The notes under the pieces are model-generated. The model did no database searches, was not told the origin of the DNA, and saw nothing but the letters and a program-made list of their open reading frames with translations. This document shows, piece after piece, positions 42,857 through 59,200 of a stretch of 64,000 nucleotides of DNA; positions within the stretch are counted from its first letter, which is position 1; every line of letters begins with the position of its first letter. The position numbers and the translations under genes were made by a program. This DNA comes from Paralichthys olivaceus (lineage: Eukaryota; Chordata; Actinopteri; Pleuronectiformes; Paralichthyidae): assembly GCF_024713975.1 (NCBI RefSeq), contig NC_091094.1:16773001-16837000 (forward strand), read 5' to 3'.

Positions 42857-45377
42857 GCTGACTCTGCTGTACTCCACACTAGTGTTTCTGTCCAGAGAGG
42901 CCTTCAGGAGAGCATGTCTGAGTGGAGGATCAGGGACCAACCACAGCTGGAGACAAGTGATCAACCTGCTGTGGCTGACGTGAGTTCAGTTTACTAAAGT
43001 CTCACAAAAACGAACCTTTACACTTTCTTCCGGGGGTATTGGATTTATGACGAGAACAAAGTCATGATATTATGACATTAATGTTGTCACATGACAAAAC
43101 AGAGGTCACGATATTTGAAAAATAAAGTAGTAATATTGCAAGAAAAAGGTTGGAACATTATGAGAACAAAGTCGTAATATTGCTCATAAGCATCAGGACT
43201 TTGAAAAGAAGAACAAACTGGAGGAAGTTTAATTGAGTAGTGGTTCAGTTGTGTGGCTGTCGTTTGTTAGAGCCGTGTGATGTTCGGCGTGGTTTCATAC
43301 TTTCTCAAGAAACAACAAGATTATTAATCAAGATTTTGGCTCCAGAAGGAGTGGGACTCAGGTGAGAGCAGGTTCTTTGTGCTATTTCCTAAATGTTCCT
43401 AAAGTTACTTTTTTCTAATTTGTTTTTTGTGTTAATTTCGGGATGCATTGCAGCGGCTTTCAATATGTGTACGTTTGGGGAAGTCTTGGGATTGTCACAG
43501 TGTTTTTATTTCACAGATAAGACTGATAGTTTCTGAGTTAGGAGCATTTGTTTGGGGTGGGGGGGCACCAGAGCTTCTTCATCTCTCTGAGCTGGGAGAT
43601 AACAGGGATCAAGTCAGTGAGTATCCATAGCAACGACATACACACACAGAGGAGAGGGCTCCTCTTCATATTTACTGATTAAGTCCAGATGTGACATCAC
43701 TTCCTCTGTGACGCAACGTCAACACTGAGTGAGGACCCCCCCATAGTAACAGGATGATACCAGGAAACATGTAAAGAGACTGGATTTTCAAAATAAAAAT
43801 ACCACCCCCTGAATTTATCTCATTACACTATAGGAAAAAAGATGATATTTACTGTCTCTTCATATCTGCTGTACTCAAGCTCTTAAATTCCAGTAATGTT
43901 CTTAAATTCATTCAAAAAAAGTCATTGAAACCTGCAGACATCAGGTTTACCTCTCTCACCTCTCAGGCTGCCTCTCGGTGTGTTATGGGCTACCCTGCTG
44001 GTCTGCGTGTGGCTCTGGCTCCTCGAGGTCCCAGATCCCCAGACCATCCCGCACTACGGCCCTGCTGTGGTGTTGTTTGCCGTGGCAGGAGTACAGGAGC
44101 TGCTGGCTGAGCCGCTCTGGGTCCTGGCTCAAGCTCACATGTTTGTCCGCCTGAAGGTGGTCGCTGAAAGTTTAGCGATGATCGCTAAGTGCAGCGTAAC
44201 CGTGGTGCTAGTGGTGTCGGCCCGTGAATGGGGGCTTTACATCTTCTCTGCTGCTCATGTAAGAAATCAACTGAAGTTTCTTTCATTAATACTGTTAATA
44301 TGTCTTTCACGTGTAATCATTTCAATCTTATGTCAGTTGGTGTACACAGGATTCCTTGTGCTGTGCTATGGCGTTTACTTTGTTCGTTTCCTGGGCTCTA
44401 AAGAAGCAGAGAAGAAGAGTTTTCCTTTGAACCGTGTTGCAGATCTCTTGCCCTGTAGAGCAGAGGGAGAGGTAGTTTATCACACAAACACAAAAGAATC
44501 CTCAAAATGAAACAGATTTTCCAAAGTTTCCAGCAGTGCTCTTGGTCTTTATCTAATGTTCTTTGCAGGCGCTGGTTGACTGGACTCTAGCCCGGCTCAC
44601 ATGGAGCTTCTTCACACAGTCCTTCCTGAAACAGATCCTGACGGAGGGCGAGCGCTACGTCATGACCTTCTTAAACGTCCTCAGCTTCGGAGAACAGGGT
44701 GTTTATGATATCGTCAACAATCTGGGCTCCATGGTGGCGCGCTTCATCTTCTTGCCCATTGAGGAAAGCTTCTACATCTTCTTTGCCAAAGTGCTGGAGA
44801 GAGGTCGTGATGTCAGAAGTCAGAAACAGGTTGGAATTTTGGAAATAAAAAAAGATATCTTCATCTGAAAAACTGGTTGTTGATTTTACTCCATCTTACC
44901 TCCACAGGAAGACGTTGCCATAGCAGCAGATGTCCTGGAGTGTCTGCTGAAACTGGTGCTGGTGATCGGTCTCATTATCACAGTGTTTGGTTACGCGTTC
45001 TCTCACTTGGCTCTGGACATTTATGGCGGCTCTCTGCTGAGCAGTGGAGCAGGTCAGTGAACTAACACTGTGATCCCAGGAGAATCCAAGATATTATGGG
45101 AATGCATTCTGCTCTGTTCTGAATTAACTAGATAGTTCAAATTCCTTTTACTTCCCGTCTGAACATTTCCTGAGGTGCTTGAGCAAAGCCAACTAACAAA
45201 CTGACTGACTAACTAACTAACTAACTAACAAACTTTGTATACATCTAAAGAGAACCTGTGGTAGTAATAATATAATAATTAAATATAAAGTATTTCAATA
45301 TAAAGGGCCCAATATAAACAGCAATTGGTACAATTTAGATGAAACACACCAGTGAAAACATCAGTTCAGTATCTGCC

Positions 45378-45471
<94 letters not shown>

Positions 45472-46348
45472 CTACATGTATACATTATTTTATACAGGAC
45501 ATTATATTTTGAGCTCTCTCATTTTCCTGAATATATGTCTATATCGTTTGGTATCTTAAGTTATGTCATATGTAATTGTGTTGAAGGGCCTACTTTGCTG
45601 CGATGCTACAGCTCCTATGTCCTCCTGCTGGCTGTGAACGGTGTAACAGAGTGTTTTGTGTTTGCTGCCATGAGCCAAGAAGAGGTTGACAAGTAAGACT
45701 GTTAAAACTCCACAGAGATCCAGTCATCACAGAGTTTATCACCTGTCAGTTAACACAGTTTCTGTTATTCCTCAGGTACAACCTGGTGATGCTGGCTCTG
45801 TCTGTGTCTTTCCTCCTCTTGTCCTACTGGCTGACCTGGTGGGCTGGTGGTGTCGGATTCATACTTGCAAACTGCCTCAACATGGGCCTGCGCATCTTAC
45901 ACAGCCTGCTTTATATACGCCGCTACTTCCAGTCCAGTCAGTGGAAACCACTGCGAGGCCTCCTGCCCTCCCCGCTCCTGCTGTTGGCGCTGGCTGTCAG
46001 TGGAGTTGTCACAGCAGTTTCTGAGGTATCACAGCAACGTGCCTTTTTAATTGCTTTCTTTTTAAAATGTTCTTATCCAGAGATGTAAATGAACTGAGGC
46101 AGATTGATATTTTGTTGTCTGTGTGGTTAATCATGTCGATGTCAGTGGCCTTAACGTGAGCTTCGCTTCCTCTCTGGTTCCAGAGTGTGTTCTGCTGTGA
46201 CAGCGGCTGGTTACTGAGGCTGGTCCACATTGGAGTTGGTGCAGTGAGTCTGCTCTGTGTGCTTGTAACTGTTCTTCTCACGGAGACTCGGCTGATTCAG
46301 TTTGTGAGGACTCAGCTGTTGCCCCAGTACAGAAAAAAACACTCGTAA
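42517..46348 (+). CDS. rft1: RFT1 homologue, ER membrane protein of N-glycosylation
   Basis: Multi-pass ER membrane protein needed for normal supply of the Man5GlcNAc2-dolichol intermediate in N-glycosylation; whether it is itself the flippase is disputed, and loss causes RFT1-CDG in humans. Coding exons: 42517-42579, 42665-42750, 42857-42979, 43967-44258, 44337-44471, 44569-44829, 44908-45052, 45587-45692, 45776-46025, 46184-46348; 541 aa, the human length. The start is in context TTCACCATGA. Many hydrophobic segments are visible, including the first at about 20-45. The most conserved block is [17 protein letters not shown] near residues 251-266, followed by [11 protein letters not shown] and [14 protein letters not shown]. 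No disabling change was seen. Intron 2 is only 106 bp and ends in a (GT)20 run abutting the acceptor. Confidence 0.95.
42815..42854 (+). repeat. (GT)20 abutting the rft1 exon-3 acceptor
   Basis: Forty bases of perfect GT repeat are followed immediately by the acceptor AG at 42855-42856, with no other base between. It fills over a third of the 106-bp intron 2. Confidence 0.95.
45255..45380. mobile_element. TIR element (MITE-like), truncated copy 4
   Basis: Blocks such as GAACCTGTGGTAG, TAAATATAAAGTATTTC, AATATAAAGGGCCC and ACAATTTAGATGAAAC are shared with the copies at 9500, 16297 and 48948. Both ends are missing. On the right it runs straight into a long (CA)n tract (about 45380-45468). It lies in rft1 intron 7. 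Confidence 0.6.
45380..45468. repeat. (CA)n microsatellite in rft1 intron 7
   Basis: About 44 CA units with one AA interruption near 45409. It directly follows the truncated TIR element, so the repeat may have grown from that element's end. Confidence 0.9.
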
Positions 46349-46455
46349 ATTTGAAAATGGAAGAAGACTTCTGCACCGATACAAACTGCAGACTAAAAGC
46401 TACTAACTGACGTTTACGGGTTGTGTGAAGGGAACACAACAAGGAAATGTACCTC

Positions 46456-46458
<3 letters not shown>

Positions 46459-46500
<42 letters not shown>
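46459..46500 (+). repeat. (GT)n microsatellite in the rft1 3' UTR
   Basis: About 21 GT units lie 110 bases after the rft1 stop and before its poly(A) signal, so the repeat should be transcribed as UG in the mRNA tail. Confidence 0.85.
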
Positions 46501-46503
<3 letters not shown>

Positions 46504-46774
46504 AGATAATTTCACTGCAACATTCTTGTGTCGTATGTAAGTATGAAGAAACATGGCGTGACTGTTTCAGGATCTATTTTTGGCTGAAAAAGGAGATGAA
46601 TGTATTTTAATACAACTGAAAATGTGAGTTCGTGGGAAGGATGGGTTGTCCCAACCAAACTTAACTGGGGAACAATTAAAAATGAAATTTTGCGATGCCA
46701 AATGATGATTATTTGTCATATTTGATTTCAGTAATTTGGAAGCTTTAAATTTATTTCAGTAAATTTCAGGTTTC

Positions 46775-46780
46775 AATAAA
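46775..46780 (+). other. rft1: rft1 poly(A) signal AATAAA
   Basis: A canonical AATAAA, 427 bases past the stop, is the first one downstream of the gene and lies before the mustn1 promoter. Confidence 0.5.
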
Positions 46781-46799
46781 ATTATAAACATGAAACAGC

Positions 46800-47985
46800 A
46801 CAATACAACAAATACTCTTTAAAATCAGGGTTTCCAACAGGTCTCTAAGTCTAAAATTTAAAAAATAATAATCAGAACTTTAGGCCCTTAAAAAGTATGA
46901 CAAGCTCATAAACATTAGTAGGCAGGTTTTAATCATGTTTACATTCATTTGATGCTACTTGCGTTGTGTGTTTAAGTGACTTTTAGTTATAGAGGAATGT
47001 TGGCGGCCTGCGTAGTTTGTAATGACTCTTTCTCAATAATACACATGTTGATATAAATCTACAAACAAGACCAACATGGAGTCTATGAACACCTGCCTCA
47101 TAATTAATCTCAGTTCACTCGGCTTGGCTGTGGGAATGACTGTGGATACCTACTGTCACTGAGACGACGTGGAGTTTCAAGGGTACTTCTCTACTTAGCT
47201 ACTTCACCATATCTTCAGTTATGGGGAACTGTGAGTAATTGTAGGACTCTGATATTCCTTCTTATCTGTTGCACTTGACATAGACTTAAAAAGTCTTGAA
47301 TCAACTTGTTGAAACCTGCAGAAACCCTGGAAATGAAAGAAGTCAATTATGGAAACTTGCTTGATAAATATTTGAAAACATTTGATAGAGCAAAACGTTA
47401 TAAAACAAAAGACTTTATGCATTCTAAGACTTTTATTATTTCATTTGTCTCTTTACTTTTGACTCTATTAGAGCCTGACTGGTTTAATGTGACCACTTTA
47501 CTGAAATGTTGCTGGGAAACACTTTGGTTATTTGTTGTTCTTTCCTCTTTTGGCCCCTACTGGGCGAATCATAACATAATTATAGGAAACAAGCAGGAAA
47601 GCATGGGAGCGACTTTATTTGAAGGAAATGCTTTTCCTCTCTGCTCTTTTAAGGAAGTTTTCAGACAAAGTGATATCTTTAAAAAATGTTGTCCAGGTTT
47701 TGTAGCTTTCTTGTCACCAGCACAATTAAAAAGTGGTTTGACAGCAGGGGGCGGGGGAGGATACACAGACGGACACGTTTTTCACCTTCTTGCATCTCTG
47801 GGATGTTCTCAGGAGGGATGTGTAGCCAACAGTTTTAGCAGTGAGCTCATCATTTTCTAATGTAGCAGCAGGGGAGACAGCATAGCATGAGAAAAGGCAG
47901 AGGGAAGGAGGAGTCTGAACAGTCGTTACATCATTTGTTAGTGTTAGAAACAGATTTATTGTCCTCTGGAGAATCTCTGCCTGGT
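46800..47985. other. Intergenic region between rft1 and mustn1
   Basis: No gene is recognised. An open frame of 184 codons on the + strand (47306-47860) has no family resemblance I can name and no splice or initiation support. The last few hundred bases are the likely mustn1 upstream regulatory region. Confidence 0.5.
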
Positions 47986-47989
47986 TGTG

Positions 47990-47996
47990 TATATAT
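47990..47996 (+). promoter_or_regulatory. mustn1: TATA box of mustn1
   Basis: TATATAT lies 95 bases upstream of the start codon. A transcription start about 30 bases further (near 48020) would give a 5' UTR of about 70 bases, the usual layout of a TATA-driven tissue-specific gene. Confidence 0.5.
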
Positions 47997-48090
47997 GCGA
48001 GCTGAACGTACAGGAGGAAAATAGCAACGGCTGACACAGGAGGAGGAGAGGAACATTTCTTATCAGGATATTTGAACCTTCTCAACCATC

Positions 48091-48314
48091 ATGTCTCAAG
48101 TAAGTTACTGTTCTCTTGTGGATTTGATGCTGACATGGACTTTGAGAAATCTCTGATGTGCTCTCTACTTGTTTCTCCAGCCAGGTCAGGAAGAGGATGA
48201 ACAAATGCAGCGTCCTGAAGTGACAGAAGAGGATCTCACTGAGGCAAAGGACAAACTGGGCAGTGGTGGGCCAGCAAAGAGCAAGACGTTTGAAGTAATG
48301 GAGGAGTGCGGTGA

Positions 48315-48395
<81 letters not shown>

Positions 48396-48778
48396 TAACT
48401 TGACACTACTCTTGCAAATGGAAGTGAAACTAAACTCTAGAACTTATATCATGCATGGTTGAGCTTTAGGCTTAAATCTTGTCAGTGTGTTTGTGTGGGG
48501 CGTTTCTCATGGTGTTTCCACTCCATATACAGAGAACACACTCTGTCTCACACTCGGGGGTGAGAAATGAAGTGTGTGTGTGTTTATAAAGAACATATCC
48601 TCACTCTGACTCAACCTCTCTCTCTCTCTGCCTCATTAACAGTGAAGTATGATGATTGTTTATTTCTCTCTCTTTCACAGCTAAAGTGGGGAAAGCTGCT
48701 CCCTCTGTGTTCAGTGGCGTGAGGTCCGGAGCAGAGACGGTTTTCAACACACGTTCAGCTGGACCCGTCAGAAAGTAG
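48091..48778 (+). CDS. mustn1: Musculoskeletal embryonic nuclear protein 1 (Mustang)
   Basis: Small protein of the MUSTN1 family, expressed in muscle and skeletal tissue of vertebrates and linked to myogenic and chondrogenic differentiation; biochemical role unclear. Coding exons 48091-48099, 48181-48310 and 48681-48778 give 78 aa (human 82). The first exon encodes only Met-Ser-Gln before a GTAAGT donor. Conserved family features visible: an acidic N-terminus, EEDLTEAKDKL, KSKTFEVMEEC, and the C-terminal AAPSVFSGVRSGAETVF followed by a basic end. No signal peptide or membrane segment. It lies between rft1 and the convergent ruvbl1. A (CA)38 tract begins six bases after the exon-2 donor. Confidence 0.92.
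48317..48393 (+). repeat. (AC)38 directly after the mustn1 exon-2 donor
   Basis: The intron starts GTGAGG and continues at once into 77 bases of perfect AC repeat, so the repeat begins at intron position +7. Confidence 0.95.
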
Positions 48779-48947
48779 CAGGGTGACATCAACACATGAT
48801 CCATGTTAGGGGGGTTTGACATGAGTTGATTTACAGCTGTACTTCAGTCTGTGAATAATACTGTTGAAAGATCGTTTTAGTGGCCTGGTTTTGTTTATCT
48901 CTGTCCTGCTTGTGTTTTGGCACTTGACTGGTTTCTCTAGGTTTACT

Positions 48948-49308
48948 TTAAAGGTATAGTGTTGTAGAACTTTGTGATTTCTGTGTTGGAATTGCATGTA
49001 GCAGCTGATCACCCCTCACCTCTCCCTCCCCTTCTAAACATGAAAAAGAACCTGTGGTAGCTTCAGTTGTCATAAAAACTCAAAAGGTGTTTAGTTTGTT
49101 CAGTCTGGACTAATGTAAAAAACATGGCTCCTCCGTAGAGAGGGTCCCCTCCATGTAAATATAAAGTATTTAAATATAAATGGCCTTTTCTGGGGTAAAG
49201 AAAACCACAATTCATACAATTTAGATGAAATGAACTAGTGAAAACATCATGAGGATTATTCTACACTAAATTTCCGTTTCACCTAAATCTTACACACTGG
49301 ACCTTTAA
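48948..49308. mobile_element. TIR element (MITE-like), copy 3, 361 bp
   Basis: Left end TTAAAGGTATAGTG and right end complementary to TTAAAGGTCCAGTGTGTAAG. The interior is collinear with copy 2, minus its insertion. It lies between the convergent 3' ends of mustn1 and ruvbl1. No coding capacity. Confidence 0.75.
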
Positions 49309-50045
49309 GACTTTATAACATTTTCTAAAAACTGTAATGAATGAAATTTAAGAGTTATGTTGCGTTAGATATGAAAAAATATCAGAGACCAAGAATAATT
49401 GATATTTCTCTGTTATTGAAGATTAGGTGAAGTAGCCTAATCTCCAAACTACAGACACAGTAGGTCTCCATATTCTTTGTCCCGGCCAAGCCAAGTGCAC
49501 ATTGATCCTGTTTGTAAGTTTTCTTTTGTGTGTAAACAAATCTGAAACCCACAACTGCTAAACAAAACTCAGCATTTCATTGCCAGCGACTGCTTAATTA
49601 ATTGTTGTGCATATGACAATAAACCCTTGAATCTTGAGGTTAAATAACAAAGGTCAATCTATGCATGTCGCTACAGCAAAAAGCTCATTTCAAAGCACGA
49701 CAGAAGTAGTTTTAAATGAACCTTAACATAATCAAGACCTATCTAAATGTATGTAATGACTTGTACATATAATTTTTACAAACTCAAGTCTCTTTTCAGG
49801 CCTAAAATTCAATGATTATAATTTACTTTTTAAGACCCTGCAGAAACCCTGACTTAAACAGTTTAGTTATAGAATGTTCTTCAATTAATTTCTGTATAAA
49901 TATGAGTTTTTTTAATTAGTCTTTATTGTGGTTTCTTCTTACTGGTTTTTACCCAGTGTATAAGAGTACAGGGAAATAAGCAAACACCTGCCATGTTCTA
50001 TATTGTTATTGATACGGTTTAACATTCATTGATTAAAAAAATAAA
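49309..50045. other. Intergenic region between convergent mustn1 and ruvbl1
   Basis: No gene seen. A fish-repeat-like phrase (TTGTGCATATGACAATAAAC followed by CTTGAATCTTG) lies at about 49605-49640. The remainder is AT-rich. The mustn1 poly(A) site was not identified with confidence. Confidence 0.5.
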
Positions 50046-50069
50046 AGGTACCAATCAAAGTTTTTTCTT

Positions 50070-50075
50070 TTTATT
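50070..50075 (-). other. ruvbl1: ruvbl1 poly(A) signal AATAAA
   Basis: On the minus strand AATAAA lies about 185 bases past the ruvbl1 stop codon (50258-50260), giving a short 3' UTR ending near 50050. Confidence 0.55.
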
Positions 50076-50257
50076 CAAAAAATTATTTCCATCACCAAAC
50101 AGAATGGATAAAATGTATTAGAACGAAACTAATTTTACAACAGTAAATGAAACATGGAGATCAATGGGAAAACAAAAAATAAAGTGAACCATGTAACAAC
50201 TGGCTGATAAAACCAGCTCTGTGTTGAAGGAGGAAAAAAAGAAGTAGAAATCCAGTT

Positions 50258-56208
<5,951 letters not shown>

Positions 56209-59200
56209 ATGTCAGAGTCCGGTGGTGACAGCCGCGTTAACACTTTGAATTTTAACGTCGGGGTGCTCGGACATGTCGACAGCGGGAAGACGTCGTTGGC
56301 CCGGGCGCTGAGCAGCACCGCCTCCACGGCCGCCTTCGACAAGAACCCGCAGTCCCGCGAGAGGGGCATCACGCTGGACCTCGGCTTCTCCTCCTTCACG
56401 GTGGATTTACCCGATCAGCTGCGGGCCAGCGGCGGACAGCACGACAGCCTGCAGTTCACCCTGGTAGACTGTCCCGGACACGCCTCTCTCATCCGCACCA
56501 TCATTGGAGGTGAGCAATGTGACTTGTCTGCAAGTTTGTTCGATGCCACACTCTGAAGCAGGGGTCACCAACACGGTGATGGCCCGCGGGCACCAGGTAG
56601 CCCCCAAGGACCACATGAGTAGCCCGCGGGCCTGATCTCAAAATAACACAACTCCCTAGTGAGCTGCGTCTAAAAAAACAGTGCAAGAGAAATGTGCAAT
56701 AAACTACACACAACAAGAAATTCAAAAGATAAAAAGAGGGATATTAACAGAATCATGAGACTGAATCAGGGTGAATTAAAAGATGAAAAGGGTTTGAATA
56801 AGATTTAAAATTATCGATAGGGCAAGATCGAATGGACAGGAGACTATTTCAGAGTTTATGGGATAGTTCAGGGAAAATTCTGGCACCTTTGGACTTTAGA
56901 TGAGAGGAGGGGGTTAAAAGAAGCAGAGAATGGGATCAGGGGATAAGTTATACAATGAAGAGCTTTGTAGGCAAAGAATAGAAGTAGTAGAGGTGACAGC
57001 AACCATTCTTCACAAGCTACACTCAAAATGCACCCATTTATCAGCTGCTCTCATATAGTCACAACACCCCCTTACCCCAACAGTCGTTAAGTGTTATGAT
57101 GGCTAAACCTTTAAACTTTTTATGAGTGTTATCTAAATATTAGATCACTATATCCTTAATGAGATTTATTATAGGGCTGTTATTTGAGACTGTGTTGGCA
57201 GGTGTACCCTCCAAACCTCCAACTCACTGCACATACAACCAAAGTTAAATACATGCATCCAGAATGAGTCCCCCCCAGCAGGAAAAGTGCAGGTGGTTCT
57301 ACTACTTTGTAAAATTAAGGAAGGCCTGGTTTTATGTAAGTGTCCCAGTAAATCAACCATCACAGTGATGGTGAATCAGCACACCTTAGCATTCAGGCAC
57401 ACATAATCATCACCTTTCTGTCCAGCCACAACCTGCAAAAAAGGTTCAAAAACAGTGTCAAACTTTTATTTGAAGGTCCAGAGAGGATGTTAATTTTCAG
57501 GCAGTTTTTTTACCTGCAAAAAATACCTGGTTCTGCCAGGGTCTCTCCGTGTGGAGTTTGCATGTTCTCCTTGTGTGTGCGTGAGTTTTCTCCAGGCACT
57601 CCAGCTTCCTCCCACACTCCAAAGGCATGCAGATTAGAGTTAGGTAAACTTGAGACTCTAAATTGAACGTAGGTGTGAATGTGAATAGTTATTTGTCTTG
57701 ATGTTAGATCTGTCATACTCTGAAGACCTGTCCAGTGTGAACCCTGCCTCTCACCCAATGGCAGCTGGCATTGGCTCCATCCCCTCATGTGACCCTCAAA
57801 AGATGAGTATAGATAATAGGTATAGATTATGGATGCTTGCTGCCAGTATGCATGATAATGTACTTTAAGATTAATAGCAGTTTGTTGATAACACTTCATA
57901 ATTAAAAATGATATTATACATTGATACCTTGTGGTCTTGACAAGGAGCTGACTGCCCAAATGTATGTGTAAGGGGCAGACGTTGGGCGGAGTAATGGTCC
58001 CGATATTAAAGCAGACTAAAGTCTATAAGCTGCTGTGTCATGTAACCAACACACTAAATGAAAGTTATGAGCCAGGGGGGTGGCACATGCTGTAGATTAG
58101 GGAGGAAGGAAGGTGTGTGGATAGGGGTATGTGTTAAACTTCCCCTCCTGTCTCAAGTGGGGAGAGCACAGGAAGGAGAGAGAGCCAAATAGAAGGAGAG
58201 AAAAGTGGGGAGCACAGGAAAGAGAGACTGCCAAAGTTAGGGAAAGGAAAGACAACCAAGTGAGCTCCAGCTCTGGTTTCAACCCTCAAGCCCTTTACTC
58301 TCTCTATGCCTCCATGCACCCCTCCCCTGATTTCTCTTCTTGTTCTACTGTTATTCTTGGGCGTCTATATCCGTTCCTGTTTGTGTTGCTGTTGCAGTCT
58401 TCATGGCCTCTTCACTAAAACTATGTAGAGTTTTGATGTCTTTTTCCAAAGTCACAACAGAAAAGCAGGGATGTCTGTAACAGCAAATGGCTGTTACTGT
58501 GCTTCAGCTAAGTAAGTAAAATCAGGTATATTCTCTCTTCTGTTATCTGTCTTTTCCAGGTGCCCAAATCATTGACCTGATGATGCTGGTGGTGGATGTG
58601 GTGAAGGGGATACAGACTCAGACAGCAGAGTGTCTGCTGATAGGAGAGCTGACCTGCCCTCGCATGGTGGTCGTCCTGAACAAGATTGACCTCCTGCCAC
58701 CCAACAAGAGACAGAGCGCCATTGAGAAGATGACCAAGAGACTGCACAAAACACTGGAGAGCACCAGGTCTGCATTTGATAAAATATAATAAGTAAAATA
58801 ATTCAATGGGATAAGTGTAGAGGCTGTAAAATCTGAACAGGTAAGAGGTTTATGGCATACAACGCCTGCTCTATACATGGTGCTTTCCTAACACACACTC
58901 ACACACCAGTGGTGCATTGGTAGCAATTTGGCATTCTTGCCTTAGGACATTCAGACGTTTGGACTTAAGGATCAAGGGATAAAACTACTGACCTTTCCAT
59001 TAATGTACAACGCTACTCATCTTCTTCAAAAATCCTCATTCAACTCACTCTCTGACTCATCTCATCGTCTGTCTGCCTGTCAGGCCCACCTTTTTCTTTT
59101 TCACTCAAAGCAACTTAAATCATTATTTCAACATCAAAGAATGAAGTAATTGGAGCTTTGGAGCTAATTTGACTTTTTTTTGTTGGCCAGATTTAAGGAA

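Noticed and set aside
45380-45468. CRISPR-like or regularly spaced repeat array
   Set aside because: Simple CA dinucleotide repeat without spacers; the genome is eukaryotic.
47219-47422. Minus-strand 67-codon frame near mustn1
   Set aside because: Short, no start or splice support, no family resemblance.
48082-48462. Cys-Val and Thr-His repeat open frames around mustn1
   Set aside because: Translations of the (CA)n tract in mustn1 intron 2 on either strand.
57510-57959. 149-codon minus-strand open frame
   Set aside because: Lies across a SINE-like dispersed repeat in eefsec intron 1.
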